A stretch of 64,000 nt of DNA from Micromonospora echinofusca. Its GTDB lineage: Bacteria > Actinomycetota > Actinomycetes > Mycobacteriales > Micromonosporaceae. Where the stretch lies: NCBI RefSeq assembly GCF_900091445.1, contig NZ_LT607733.1:2682501-2746500 (forward strand), written 5' to 3'. The notes below the pieces were generated by a model. That model saw nothing but the letters and a program-made list of their open reading frames with translations. It did not search any database and was not told where the DNA came from. The translations under genes and the position numbers were made by a program. Of this stretch, positions 34,379-47,555 are shown piece after piece (the first letter of the stretch is position 1; each line of letters begins with the position of its first letter).

Positions 34379-37251
34379 GCCGTCACCAGCCCGGCCAGCG
34401 CGCGCGGCGTCGGATCCGCCGACAGCGCGTCGGCGGGGATGCGTACCCCGAACCTGCGCTGCACCTGGCTGATCATGCGGATGAACAGCAGCGACTCGCC
34501 GCCGAGGGTGAAGAAGTTCGCGTCCGGCCCGATGTCGGCGCAGCCGAGCATCCTGCCCCACAGCTCCATGATCTCCTTCACCACCTCGTCCTCGCCGGTG
34601 GCGGCGGGCTGCGGCGCCGGTTCGGCGACGGCCGCGTCCGGTGGTGGCGGCGCGGCGTCGAGCCAGTGCCGGGTGCGGGCGAACGGGTACGTGGGCAGCG
34701 GGACCCGCCGTGCGCCGCTGTCGCCGCGCACCGCGGCCCAGTCGACGGACGCCCCGGCGGTCCACAGCCCGCCGAGCCCGGCGAGTACGTCGCCGGCGTC
34801 GGCCCGCTCCGTCGGCCGCGGTTGCAGGGCGAACCCGGGCGCCCGCGACCCGCCCTGCCGGGCCATGCCGGTCAGCGCGGTGCCCGGCCCGACCTCGACC
34901 AGGACCGGGTCGGGCAGGCCCAGACCGGTCAGCAGCGCGTCGTGGTAGCGCACCGGGCTGCGCAGCTGCGCGCCCCAGTAGCCCTCGGCGCGCGGCAGCC
35001 CCTTGCCCAGCAGCGTGCCGTCGACCGTGCTGATCACCGGGACGGTCCGGGGCCGCCGGGCGACGCCGTCGGCCTCGGCGCCGAGCAGCCGCGCCGCGTC
35101 GGCCATCATCCGCGAGTGGAAGGCGCGCTGCGCGGGCAGCGCCCGGCACTGCACCCCCGCCGCGTCGAGGCGTTCCCGCAACGCGGCGAGTGGCGCCACC
35201 GGACCGGCCACCACCGTGAACTCGGGGGCGTTGCGGGCGGCGACGTCGAGGTCGTCCAGCCCCGCGAGGTGCTCGTGGAGGGCCGACGGCGGCGCGAGCA
35301 CGGCCAGCATGGCACCCTCGGGCGCGTCCTGCATCAGCCTGCCGCGGGTCGCGACCAGGCGCAGCATGTCGTCGGCGGCCAGCTCGCCGGCCAGCGCCGC
35401 GGCCGCGAACTCGCCGACGGAGTGACCGATCAGTGCCGCCGGGCGTACGCCCCACGACACCAGCAGCCGGCCGAGCGCGAGCTCGTGCAGCGCCAGCGCG
35501 GGCTGGGTGACGTCGGTGCGGTGCACGAGCCCGTGCGGGTCGTCGTCGACCAGCACGTCGCGCAGGTCCAGCCCCAGCAGCGGGGCCAGCAGCCCCGCCC
35601 CGTGGTCGAGCTCCGCCCGGAAGGACGGGTAGCGGTCGTAGAGGCCCCGCGACATGGCGGGGAACTCGGCCCCCTGGCCCGGGAACAGGAACAGCACGCT
35701 GGGCCGGCGCGCGGCCTCGCGCACGGGCGCCCTGCGCAGCCGGGCCAGCGTCGCCGGGACGTCGCGCGCGGCGACCGCGAGGCGGTGCGTGAAGTGCCTG
35801 CGGTACGTCTGCGACGTCAGCGCGACGTCGGCGACGGCCAGGTCGGGGCGCTGCCGCAGGTGTTCGCTCCACTGCTCGGCGGCCGCGTGGACCGCCTCCG
35901 GGTCGCGCCCGGACAGCACGATCAACTCGGTGCGACCGTCGGCCGCCCCGGCACCGGAACCGGCCGGGCCGTCGGCCTCCTCCAGCACCACGTGGGCGTT
36001 GGTGCCGCCCAGGCCGAAGGAGCTGACCGCCGCCCGGCGCGGCCCGTCGGCATCCCACGGGCGGGCCACGGTGTCCACGGTGAACGGGGTCGACCCGTCG
36101 AGCAGCTCGGGGCGGGCCTGCTTGAGGCCGGCCAGCGGCGGGATCTGCCGGAAGTGCAGGGCCAGCGCGGCCTTGATGAGCCCGGAGACGCCGGCGGCCG
36201 CGTCGAGGTGGCCGACGTTGGCCTTGACCGAGCCGATGGAGCACGCCCGCGCGCCCGGGCGGAACACCTCGCCCAGCGCCGCCAGTTCGATCGCGTCGCC
36301 CACCTCCGTGGCGGTGCCGTGCGCCTCCAGGTAGCCGACGGTGGCGGGATCGACGTCGGCGGCGGCGTACGCGCGGGTCAGCACGTCGATCTGTCCGGCG
36401 ACGCCGGGCGCGGTGTAGCCGACCTTCATGCCGCCGTCGTTGTTCACGGCCGACCCCTTGATCAGCGCGTAGACGGTGTCCCCGTCGCGGCGGGCGTCCT
36501 CGGTCCGTTTGAGCGCCACCATGGCGACGCCGTTGCCGGGGACGGTTCCGGCTGCCGAGGCGTCGAAGGGCCGACAGGCGCCGTCCGGCGACATGATGCC
36601 CTTCGTCTCGTAGAGGTAGCCGGCCTGCTGCGGCACCGCCACGCAGGCCCCGCCGGCGAGCGCGACGTCCGAGTCGCCCGTACGCAGGCTCTGGCAGGCC
36701 AGGTGCACCGCCACCAGCGACGTCGAGCAGGCGGTCTGCACGGTCACGGCGGGACCGCCCAGGTCCAGCCGGTACGCGATCTTCGCGGCGAGGTGGTCCT
36801 TCTCGTTGCCCAGCACCACCGAGAGCAGCCCCTGGGTGTCGACCAGGCCGGGGTGCGGGTACACGTGGTGCAGCGCGTAGTAGTTGAACCCGGCCCCGGC
36901 GAACACGCCGACCCGGCCGAAGGGGCGCCCGGTGGCCGAGCCGGCGGACTCCAGGGTGGCCCACGCCGTCTGCATCAGCAGCCGGTGCTGCGGGTCCATG
37001 GTCTCGGCCTCGCGCGGCGTGATGCCGAAGAAGGCGGCGTCGAACAGGTCCGGGTCGGCCAGCACGCCGCGTGCCGGCACGTACGCCGGGTCGTCGAGCC
37101 GCTGCGCGGGCACGCCCGCCGCCAGCAGCTCCCCGCGCGTCAGCTCACTGATCGTGATCTTCCCGGCGACCACGTTGGACCAGTACTCCCAGACGTCGGC
37201 GGCACCGGGAAACCGGCCCGCCAGGCCTACGATCGCGATGTCGCCGTTCAT
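34375..37251 (-). CDS. Type I PKS protein E: KS-AT-ACP, malonyl-type
   Basis: The protein has 958 residues. The KS (about 1-430) has TACSTS, EAHGTAT and NVGHLDAAAG, i.e. the full Cys-His-His triad. The AT (about 520-830) has FLFPGQGAE, GHSVGEF, and AFHS instead of YASH, predicting malonyl-CoA. The ACP (about 885-955) has LGGESLLF with the pantetheine serine. No KR, DH, ER or methyltransferase is present, so a beta-ketone should remain. Start and stop overlap the neighbouring genes by 4 bases each. Being the only intact AT in the cluster, it may also serve the first KS in trans. Confidence 0.92.
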   Translation of the reverse strand: MNGDIAIVGLAGRFPGAADVWEYWSNVVAGKITISELTRGELLAAGVPAQRLDDPAYVPARGVLADPDLFDAAFFGITPREAETMDPQHRLLMQTAWATLESAGSATGRPFGRVGVFAGAGFNYYALHHVYPHPGLVDTQGLLSVVLGNEKDHLAAKIAYRLDLGGPAVTVQTACSTSLVAVHLACQSLRTGDSDVALAGGACVAVPQQAGYLYETKGIMSPDGACRPFDASAAGTVPGNGVAMVALKRTEDARRDGDTVYALIKGSAVNNDGGMKVGYTAPGVAGQIDVLTRAYAAADVDPATVGYLEAHGTATEVGDAIELAALGEVFRPGARACSIGSVKANVGHLDAAAGVSGLIKAALALHFRQIPPLAGLKQARPELLDGSTPFTVDTVARPWDADGPRRAAVSSFGLGGTNAHVVLEEADGPAGSGAGAADGRTELIVLSGRDPEAVHAAAEQWSEHLRQRPDLAVADVALTSQTYRRHFTHRLAVAARDVPATLARLRRAPVREAARRPSVLFLFPGQGAEFPAMSRGLYDRYPSFRAELDHGAGLLAPLLGLDLRDVLVDDDPHGLVHRTDVTQPALALHELALGRLLVSWGVRPAALIGHSVGEFAAAALAGELAADDMLRLVATRGRLMQDAPEGAMLAVLAPPSALHEHLAGLDDLDVAARNAPEFTVVAGPVAPLAALRERLDAAGVQCRALPAQRAFHSRMMADAARLLGAEADGVARRPRTVPVISTVDGTLLGKGLPRAEGYWGAQLRSPVRYHDALLTGLGLPDPVLVEVGPGTALTGMARQGGSRAPGFALQPRPTERADAGDVLAGLGGLWTAGASVDWAAVRGDSGARRVPLPTYPFARTRHWLDAAPPPPDAAVAEPAPQPAATGEDEVVKEIMELWGRMLGCADIGPDANFFTLGGESLLFIRMISQVQRRFGVRIPADALSADPTPRALAGLVTA

Positions 37252-40200
37252 GAGGATGCGCCTGCTCCTTCGGTCTGTGCGTGCAGATGCCGGGCCAGCG
37301 TCTGGACGGTGGGGAAGCGGTAGAGGTCGGTCAGCGGGATGGCCCGGCCGGCCAGCCGCTGCTGGAGCAGCCGGCGCACGATCGCCAGCCGCAGCGACTC
37401 GCCGCCGACGTCGAAGAACGCCTCGTCGACGTCGAAGTCGTCGGTGCCCAGCGCCTCCACCCAGGCGCCCGTCACCAGCTCCTCGAACTCGGCCAGCGAC
37501 GCCGAGCGCGCGTCGGGCGCCGGCGCAGCGGCGCCGGCGCCCGACGCGGCGTCGGGCGGCGGCGCCCCGGCCAGCGCGGCCAGGGCCCGCAGGTCGACCT
37601 TGCCGTTGCGGTCGAGCGGGAACTCGGCCACGGTCACCCACTGCTGCGGCCGGGCGTAGGGGGCCAGCTCGGCCTCCACGGCGCGGCGCACGGCGTCGGC
37701 GTCCAGGCCGCCGGGCGCGGGCTTGAGGGCGGCGCAGAGGCTTACGCCCGTGACCGGGTCGCCGGTGGTGAACACCACCGCGTCGCGCACCCCGGGTCGC
37801 GCCCGCAGCCTGCGCTCGACGTCGACCAGCTCGACCCGGTGCCCGGCGATCTTCACCTGGCGGTCGTTGCGGCCCAGGAAGCGCAGCTGCCCGTCCGCGC
37901 CCCAGCGCACCAGGTCCCCGGTGCGGTACAGGCGCACCGGCGGATCCCCGTGCCGCACGAACGACGCGTCGGTGCGGGCGGGGTCGTCGAGGTAACCGTC
38001 GGCGAGGCCGGTGCCCGCCGTGCGCAGCTCGCCGATCGCGCCCGGCGGGACGGGGCGCCCCGCCGGGTCGACCACGTGCAGGTCGGTGCCGCGCACCGGC
38101 GCGCCGATCGGCAGCGGGTCGGGCGTCGCGTCGGCGTGCTCGACGGACCAGGTCGTGGTGAACGTGGTGTTCTCGGTGGGGCCGTAGCCGTTGGTGACGC
38201 GCAGTCCCGGGCAGGCCCGCAGCACCCGGCGTACGTGCGCCGGGGACACCACGCCGCCGCCGGTGAACACCTGCCGCAGCCCGGCGAACGCGTCCGGCCG
38301 GTGGTCGGCGACCAGGTGGAACACGCCGGAGGTCAGCCAGGCGTGCGTGACGTCGGTGGTGCGCAGGAACTCGGCCAGGCCGCTGGGCGTCGGCTCCCCG
38401 GGCGGGAACACCACCACCGTGTCGCCGTTGGCCAGCGGCACCAGCAGCTCCAGTGTGGACGCGTCGAACGCCAGCGGCGACAGCCGCATCATCCGCATGC
38501 CCGCCCGGTCGGCGAACAGCCCCGGGTCGTCGGCCAGCCGCAGCACCGCCCGGTGCGGGACGACCACGCCCTTGGGCACCCCGGTCGAGCCCGAGGTGAA
38601 GGAGACGTACGCGGTGCGCGCCGGGTCGGTCGGGGCCGCGCCGAGCGGGTCGTCGCCGCCTTCCGCGCCCCCGGCCCGCGTCGGATGGTCCGGGCCGGCC
38701 AGGGCGCAGTCGGGGACGGTCGCGTACTCCGCGTCGGCCGGGGCCGTGCCGAGGCGGGCGCGCGGCGCGACGGTCGCGGCCAGGTGCGCCCGCCACTCGC
38801 CGGTGGCGTGCTGGTCGACCGCGACGTAGTGCGCGCCCAGCCGCAGCACGCCCAGCACCGCCACGGCCTCGGCGGCCGAGCGCGGCAGCTCCAGGAGCAC
38901 CGCGTCGCCGGCCCGTACCCCGCTGGCGTGCAGCAGCCGCGCCTGTGCGACGGCGCCGTCGTGCAGTTCGCGGTAGGTCAGGGTGCGTCCGGCGTGCGCG
39001 TCGACCAGCGCGATCCGCTCGCCCGCGGATCGCGCGTGCGCCGCGAAGCGGCTCCACACGTCGTCGGTCGTGTCGTGTGACCCGCCCGTGCCCAGCGCCC
39101 GCAGCCGCGCGCGCTGCCCCGCCGACAGGGTGGTGACGTCGCGCAGGGCGGCGCCCGGCCCGGCGGCCAGCTCCCGCAGTGCCGCCTGGAACGACTCGGC
39201 CAGCTCGCCGGCGTCGGCGGCGGTGAGCGCCGACGTCGCGTACTCCAGGGCGAAGCGGGGACGCTCCGACCACGACTGGAGGTAGAGCAGCGCGTCGAAC
39301 ACCGCGCCGTGGCAGTGGCCCTCGTGCACCCGCCAGGCGCGGCCCCCCGCGACCAGCTCGTCGGGCACCAGCTCGTGGTGGGCGGCGAAGCCGAGCTGCG
39401 CCAGCGGGTTGCGGCCCGGGTCGGTGGCGACGTCGAGCCCGGAGACGACCCGCTCGAACGGCACGTCGGCGTCGGCCGCCGCCTCGGCCAGCGACGCGGC
39501 CACGGCGCGTACGTAGTCCTGCGCGTCGACGTCGTCGCCCGCCGCGCAGCGCACCGGGACGACGCGCGTGCACAGGCCCACGATGCCGGCCATGCCCGCC
39601 TCGAACCGGCCCGCCGCCGGCACCCCGAGCACCAGGTCGGTCAGGCCCGCCTGGCGGGACGCGGCCAGCGCCCACGCCGCCATGGCCACCGACGTCACCG
39701 TCACCCGGCAGTGCCGGGCCAGCGCGGTCGCGGCCCGCGTGGTTGCCGCGTCGAGGTGGAAGCGCAGGCGCGCGCCGTGGCCGTCGGCCTCGACGACCGG
39801 GGGCAGGTCCGTGGGGAGCGTGACCGTCCACGGCGCGCCGTCCAGCCGGGCCGCGACCCGCGCCAGCGCGCCGTCCAGCGCCCCGGACGCCTCCTGCGCG
39901 GCCAGCCGCGAGCAGACCCAGTCCGGCGACGGCGCGGGGCCGGTCGGGCCGGCGGCGGCGTAGAGCTCGGCGAACTCGCGCCAGAGCACCCCGATGCTCC
40001 AGCCGTCCGCGACCGTGTGGTGCACCAGCAGGGTGAGCAGGTCACGCCGCCCGGCGCGGGTCAGCACGAAGACGACCGGCGGCTGCGCGAAGGGACGCAG
40101 CAGCCGCGCGGCCGAGCGGCCGTACAGGTCGTGCACGGCGCGTACCGGGTCGTCGTCGGGCAGCGTCTGGTGCAGCAGCCGCGGCTCGTACGGCGCGGGC

Positions 40201-40682
40201 AGCACGATCCGCGCCTGACGCGGGTCGCGGACGAAGCGCGTACGCAGCGCCTCGTGGCGGGTCGTCAGCTCCCGCAGCGCCGTCCGGGTCCGGGCTTCGT
40301 CGAGCGGCCCGTCCGCCTCCAGCGTGAACATCAGGTGGTACGGCGCGTCGCGCTCGAGCAGGTGCGCGGCGAGCATGGCGCGCTGACCCGGCAGCAGCTC
40401 CAGCTCGGCCGGCCGGCGCGCGGCCACCGGCGGGGCGGTGTCCACGTGCGCCACCGCGCCGGCCAGCGCCCGCGCCAGCGGCAGCGCCGACAGCAGCCGG
40501 GCGCTGTCCACGTGCGCCCCCAGCTCGCGCTGGCCGAGCGAGACCAGCGCGATGGCCTGGAGCGAGGTGCCGCCCAGCCCGACGAACGACTCGGTGCCCG
40601 CCGCGTCGCGCAGCCGCTCGGGCGCGAGACCGAGCACCCGCGCGGCGAGCGGCGTCCAGGCGGAGAGATCCGGGGCGGCCAT
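37248..40682 (-). CDS. NRPS protein D: PCP-C-A-PCP (predicted valine-like)
   Basis: The protein has 1144 residues. An N-terminal carrier domain has LGGTSLQA (pantetheine Ser40). The condensation domain (about 90-510) has HHTVADG. The A domain (about 540-1030) has FTSGSTGVPKG, FDASTLE, NGYGPTENTTF, YRTGDL and NGKVDLRAL. The C-terminal PCP (about 1065-1140) has VGGESLRLA. Hand-read specificity residues D A L W F G G T F K resemble the valine code (DAFWIGGTFK). The start codon overlaps the ACP stop (TGATG) and the stop overlaps the PKS start (ATGA). The N-terminal carrier directly after a free ACP is unusual. There is no epimerisation domain. Confidence 0.9.
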   Translation of the reverse strand: MAAPDLSAWTPLAARVLGLAPERLRDAAGTESFVGLGGTSLQAIALVSLGQRELGAHVDSARLLSALPLARALAGAVAHVDTAPPVAARRPAELELLPGQRAMLAAHLLERDAPYHLMFTLEADGPLDEARTRTALRELTTRHEALRTRFVRDPRQARIVLPAPYEPRLLHQTLPDDDPVRAVHDLYGRSAARLLRPFAQPPVVFVLTRAGRRDLLTLLVHHTVADGWSIGVLWREFAELYAAAGPTGPAPSPDWVCSRLAAQEASGALDGALARVAARLDGAPWTVTLPTDLPPVVEADGHGARLRFHLDAATTRAATALARHCRVTVTSVAMAAWALAASRQAGLTDLVLGVPAAGRFEAGMAGIVGLCTRVVPVRCAAGDDVDAQDYVRAVAASLAEAAADADVPFERVVSGLDVATDPGRNPLAQLGFAAHHELVPDELVAGGRAWRVHEGHCHGAVFDALLYLQSWSERPRFALEYATSALTAADAGELAESFQAALRELAAGPGAALRDVTTLSAGQRARLRALGTGGSHDTTDDVWSRFAAHARSAGERIALVDAHAGRTLTYRELHDGAVAQARLLHASGVRAGDAVLLELPRSAAEAVAVLGVLRLGAHYVAVDQHATGEWRAHLAATVAPRARLGTAPADAEYATVPDCALAGPDHPTRAGGAEGGDDPLGAAPTDPARTAYVSFTSGSTGVPKGVVVPHRAVLRLADDPGLFADRAGMRMMRLSPLAFDASTLELLVPLANGDTVVVFPPGEPTPSGLAEFLRTTDVTHAWLTSGVFHLVADHRPDAFAGLRQVFTGGGVVSPAHVRRVLRACPGLRVTNGYGPTENTTFTTTWSVEHADATPDPLPIGAPVRGTDLHVVDPAGRPVPPGAIGELRTAGTGLADGYLDDPARTDASFVRHGDPPVRLYRTGDLVRWGADGQLRFLGRNDRQVKIAGHRVELVDVERRLRARPGVRDAVVFTTGDPVTGVSLCAALKPAPGGLDADAVRRAVEAELAPYARPQQWVTVAEFPLDRNGKVDLRALAALAGAPPPDAASGAGAAAPAPDARSASLAEFEELVTGAWVEALGTDDFDVDEAFFDVGGESLRLAIVRRLLQQRLAGRAIPLTDLYRFPTVQTLARHLHAQTEGAGASS

Positions 40683-40947
40683 CAGACGGTCTCCGCCACC
40701 GGCTTGTCCAGCGGCACCTGGCCCGCGACGTCCCGCAGGTCGGCGAAGCGGGGGTTCTCCAGCACGTGGCCGAACATCACCGCGAGGTTGAGTTCCTGGC
40801 GGATCAGGGTGCTCAGCCGCAGCGCGCTGAGCGAGTGGCCGCCGAGGTCGAAGAAGTCGTCGTCGTCGTCGACCGTGTCGACGCCGAGCACCTCCATCCA
40901 GAGCTGCTCGAACTCGCCCACCCAGGTCCGGTCGTGTACGTCGCGCA

Positions 40948-40948
<1 letters not shown>
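40682..40948 (-). CDS. Protein C: free-standing acyl/peptidyl carrier protein
   Basis: The 88-residue single carrier domain has the motif FFDLGGHSLSALRLS with the pantetheine serine, preceded by FEQLWMEVLGVDTVDDDDD. It is joined on both sides by TGATG overlaps, to the KS gene and to the next NRPS gene. It presumably carries the extender for, or the product of, the preceding KS, which has no ACP of its own. Confidence 0.9.
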
Positions 40949-43273
<2,325 letters not shown>

Positions 43274-43281
<8 letters not shown>

Positions 43282-46200
43282 GGCGACCTCCCGTGGTGCG
43301 GCGCCGCTCCGCCAGCAGGGCCCGTCCCCGGTGGCGCTGCGCCACCCGCGCGTCGGCGACCACCGGTGCCGCCCGTTGCAGGTGGGCGGCGCAGCCGGCG
43401 ACGGTGCCGGCGCGGAACAGGTCCGTCACGGAGACCTCCAGTCCCTCGTCGGAGAGCCGCTGCTGGAGTGCGATCAGCGCGAAGCTGTGCCCGCCCAGGT
43501 CGAAGAAGTTGTCGTGCAGCCCGACGTCGGCCCGGTCGAGCACCTCGCTCCAGCAGGCCCGGATGCGCTCCTCCAACCCGCTGCCGGCGGTGTGCCCGCG
43601 CGGTGCGGCGGGCACGGTGGTGTCGCGGGCGGCCCGGCTGTCGGCCAGCAGGCGGGCGGTGTCCACCTTGCCGTGGGCGGTGAGCGGGACCGCCGCGACC
43701 GACAGGATGCGCGACGGCACCATGTACGCCGGCAGCGTCGCGCGGACGTGGGCGCGCAGCTCGCGTTCGGCGTCGGGGCCGAGGTCGCCGACGACGAAGG
43801 CGGCCAGCTCGTCGTTCTCCGCCGCCACCGCGCACGAGCGCACCGCCGGGTGGGTCAGGAACGCGCCCTCGACCTCGGCCAGCTCGACACGGTAGCCGCG
43901 CAGCTGCACCTGGGTGTCGGTGCGGCCGAGGTACACCAGGTTCCCGTCGAGGCCCCACCTGACGACGTCGCCGGTCCGGTACATCACGCCCCCGCCGTAC
44001 GGGTCGGGCAGGAAGCGCGCCTCGGTCAGCTCCGGGTTGCCCACGTAGCCGTGCGCCACGAGCACACCGCCGCAGTACAGCTCGCCGGGCACGTTGCGGC
44101 CGGTCGGCCGCAGGTCGTCGTCGAGGACGTAGCAGCGCCCCGACGGCAGCGGCACACCGATGGTGCCCTCCCTGACCCGGGCCAGCTCCGCGGTGGGGGC
44201 CTCGAAGATCGTGACGTGGATGGTGCCCTCGGTGATGCCGTACATGTTGACGAACACCGCGCGCAGCCCCGGCGCGCCGGCGACCAGCGACGCGACCCGC
44301 GACCAGCTCAGCGCCTCGCCGCCGAGGACGACGTAGCGGATGGGGGAGACCTCGTCGGCGTCCAGCAGCCGCAGGTACGGCGGCAGCAGCCGGTAGAGCG
44401 CGCCGGGGGTCTGGAACAGCACGGTGACGCCCTCGCGGCGCACCAGCGCGGCCAGCCGCTCGCGGTCCACCAGGTCGGCCTGGTCGGCGACGACCAGCCG
44501 CCCGCCGGTGCTCAACGCGCCCCACATCTCCCACACCGAGGCGTCGAACGAGAACGAGCTGGCGGCCAGCCACACGTCGTCGGCGGTGACGTCGAGGCCG
44601 GCGGGGGTCGGGTCGTTCAGGGCGTCCAGGCCGCCGTGCCCGACCATGACGCCCTTGGGCACCCCGGTGGAGCCGGAGGTGTAGATGACGTACGCCTGGT
44701 CGCCGGGCCCGGGGAACGTCGGTGCGACCACGGACGTCCCGTCGAGGGTGTGCGCGTCGGCCAGCCGGATGTCGCGGCCCCGCGCCAGCGCGCCGGCCGT
44801 GTCGGCGGTGGCGGCCTCCACCAGCATGACCGGCAGGTCGGCGCTGGCCGTGATCAGTTCGAGGCGCTGTCGTGGATACTCGGGGTCCAGCGGAACGTAG
44901 ACGCCGCCGAGCTTCCACACGCCCAGAATCGCCGCGACGATCGCGGGGGAGCGGCGCAGCAGCAGTCCGACGCGGTCGCCGCGACCCACCCCCCGGTCGG
45001 CCAGCCCGGCCGCGATCCGCCCGGCCCACCGGTCCAGCTCGGCGTAGGTGACCTCCACGTCCCGATGGCGTACGGCCACCGCGTCGGGGGTGCGCGCCAC
45101 GTGCTCGACGAAGCGGCGCAGCACCGACGGGTGCTCGGCCGGCCGCCGCGCGACCGGCGGGTTCACCCCCTCGGTCAGCAGCAGCCGCTCCGCCTCGTCC
45201 ACCATGCTCGGCTCGGCGTCCGGCCCGTCGACGATCGACCGCAGGAAGGTCAGGTAGTGCGCGAGGAGCGTCGTGACGGTCTCCGGGGTGAACAGCTGGG
45301 TGCTGTACTCGGCCCGCAGGAACGGCGCGGCGGTGGAGACGTCGAGGGTCAGGCCCAGGTCGAACTTGGTCACGTCGACCTCGACGTCGACCTCGGTGAC
45401 CGTCACCCCGTCGAACTCGGGGAACGCGAAGGGGAAGTTCTGCACCGTCAGGGAGGTCTGGAACAGGGGCGCGTGGCTGAGCTGCCGTTCGCCGACGGTG
45501 GCCGCCACGATCTGCTCGAACGGCACGTCCTGGTTGGCGAACGCGGCCATGCTGGCCCGGCGGGCCCGCTCGACCAGCTCGGCGAAGCCGGGCCGGCCGG
45601 ACAGGTCGAGCCGGATCGGCAGCGTGTTGACGAGGCAGCCGACGACGCGCTCCTCGGCCTCGTCCATCCGGTTGGCCACCGGCACTCCGATGACCACCTC
45701 GTCCTGGCGGGCGTAGCGCGACAGCACCGAGGCGTACGCGGCGAGCGTCACCGTGAACAGCGTCGTGCCCCGCGAACGGGCCCACGCGGTCAGGCGCTCG
45801 ACCAGCCGTGGCTCGACGGGGCGGCGCAGCACCGCGCCGTCGGCGCTGAGCACGCTCGGCCGGGGGAAGTCGGTGGGCAGCGCGAGCTGCGGGACGTCGC
45901 GCAGCTCGGCGCGCCAGAAGTCCAGCCCGGAGCTGTCGCGCTCGAAGCAGTCGCGTTGGTGCTGCGCGTACGCCAGGTACGACTGCGCCGGTTCGGCGTA
46001 GGCGGCGGGCGTCCCCGACAGCGCCGCGTGGTACTCGGCCGCGAGGTCGCGCAGCAGCAGCCCCACCGACCAGCCGTCGCAGGCGATGTGGTGCACCAGC
46101 ACCGCGAGGGTGTGCTCGTGCGGTCCCCAGGAACGCAGGAAGGCGCGCAGCACCGGGCCGTCACCGAGCTCGAACGGGCGTCGGGCCTGCTCGGCCACCA

Positions 46201-46501
46201 GGGTGTGCAGGAAGGCCTCCTGGATCTCCCGGTCGGCCCACGCGCCCGTCTGCACCTCGACGTGCGCGTGCGGGGTGGGTGACACCCGCTGGGTGAGTAC
46301 GCCGTCGACCAGCGCGAACGTGGTGCGCAGCGCGTCGTGCCGGGCGACCACGCGGGTCAGCGCCGCGCGCAGCGCCTCGGGCCGCAACGCCCCGTGCAGG
46401 TGGACGGCGAACGCCACCACGTACGCCGGGTTGCCGGGCTGGAGCTGGTTGAGGAAATAGAGTCGTTCCTGAGCGAAGGAAGCACGACCGGTACGAACCA
46501 T
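43274..46501 (-). CDS. NRPS protein A: C-A-PCP module, first of the operon
   Basis: The protein has 1075 residues. The condensation domain (1 to about 440) starts almost at residue 1 (SFAQERLYFLNQLQPGNPAYV) with an intact HHIACDGWS. The A domain (about 465-970) has YTSGSTGVPKG, FDASVWEMW, NMYGITEGTIHVT and HGKVDTARL. Hand-read residues D A W F V G M I H K share W239, G301, M322 and H331 with the threonine code but differ at 236 and 278, so the substrate is open. The PCP (about 990-1055) has LGGHSFALI. A C domain at the head of the line suggests either acyl-starter condensation or an upstream partner elsewhere. The ATG at 46501 has only a distant AGGGA. Confidence 0.9.
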
Positions 46502-46615
46502 GGCTCGATGGTGGTCCCTGCGACGTCCCGTCCGGCAGAGCGAGCTTCCCCGCCTGAGCAGGGAAAACCTCCCGGTCGGGTGCCGGACGCCCCACCCCGA
46601 CCCCGGGACGCGGCG

Positions 46616-46657
46616 CGGCCCCCGGTCCGACGGGGTCAGCCGTCGGACCGGGGGCCG
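46616..46657. terminator. Very strong hairpin separating the APH gene from the NRPS-PKS operon
   Basis: An 18-bp perfect stem (46616-46633 with 46640-46657) has a 6-base loop. It is 50 bp past the APH-like gene stop and 115 bp before the NRPS start, so the assembly line must have its own promoter in about 46502-46615. No clear -10/-35 is seen there. Confidence 0.75.
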
Positions 46658-46706
46658 GTCGGGGTGCGTCGGGGCGGCCGTGCGGGACCACCCGGTCGGG
46701 GAGTGC

Positions 46707-47555
46707 CTAGTACTCGCCGCGCCCGAAGGCGGCCAGCTCCGCGGAGTGTCCCGGGTTGCTGACGTACGTCGCGCCGATCGGGGCGGTGACCCGGCACCAC
46801 GCGTCGAGCCGCGCCACGTCGATGCCGGCCGCCGCGGCCAGTTCGTCGCGCCGGCGCAGCATCTCCGCGCGGTCCAGGCCCTCCAGCACGTAGTCGACCG
46901 CGTCGAAGCACGGGTCGCCGGCGCAGGCCATCGGGTCGATGGCGACCAGGCCCTTCACGCCGCCGGCGAGCACGTTGCCCAGGTGCAGGTCGCCGTGCAG
47001 CAGCACGGTGGCGGTGGGTGCGGCGAAGAGGTCGTCGCGCAGCCGCTTCGACCCGGCGAGGTCGGCGCCCCGCCGCGTCGCCGAGTTGAACAGCACGTCG
47101 ATCCAGTCCTCCAGCCGGCGCGGGGCGGCGGCCGGGTCACCCGCGCCGTGCAGGTCGTTGAGGAAGGCGGCGTACTCCTGCGGCGACGGCGGTCGCGGCA
47201 TCTTCTCCACCAGCGTGCCCGGGTGGATCGACTCGAGCAGCACCGCGCCCTTCTCCGCCGCCAGCACCGCCGGCACCCGCCCGCTGGGCGCGAACTGGCG
47301 CAGCATGTCGACCTCCTCGCGTACGGCGTAGCTGTCGGGCGACAGCTTCAGCACCGCCTCGCCCCGCGGGTGCCGGCACCGGAACACCACCGAGGAGTTG
47401 CCGGACTTGACCGGCTCGCCGAGGTCGAGCTCCCACCGCGCGACGAGTTCGTCGAGCCGTCGGGTCAGCGTGCCGACCCAGCGGTGCGCCGCCTTGCCGA
47501 ACCGCGGCTCCAGCCGCTTCGCGACCGCCTCCAGATCCAGGGTCATCCCGCTCAC
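46707..47555 (-). CDS. APH(6)/hydroxyurea-type phosphotransferase
   Basis: The 282-residue protein has the kinase-like fold of streptomycin 6-phosphotransferase (APH_6_hur family): a phosphate loop region SGNSSVVFRCR, the invariant Lys in AVLKLS, the catalytic loop LLHGDLHLGNVL and the metal motif AIDPMACAGDPCFD. It could inactivate streptomycin-like aminocyclitols, hydroxyurea or the cluster's own product by phosphorylation. It overlaps the response-regulator gene (ATGA) and is separated from the NRPS operon by a terminator. Self-resistance is inference. Confidence 0.85.
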   Translation of the reverse strand: MSGMTLDLEAVAKRLEPRFGKAAHRWVGTLTRRLDELVARWELDLGEPVKSGNSSVVFRCRHPRGEAVLKLSPDSYAVREEVDMLRQFAPSGRVPAVLAAEKGAVLLESIHPGTLVEKMPRPPSPQEYAAFLNDLHGAGDPAAAPRRLEDWIDVLFNSATRRGADLAGSKRLRDDLFAAPTATVLLHGDLHLGNVLAGGVKGLVAIDPMACAGDPCFDAVDYVLEGLDRAEMLRRRDELAAAAGIDVARLDAWCRVTAPIGATYVSNPGHSAELAAFGRGEY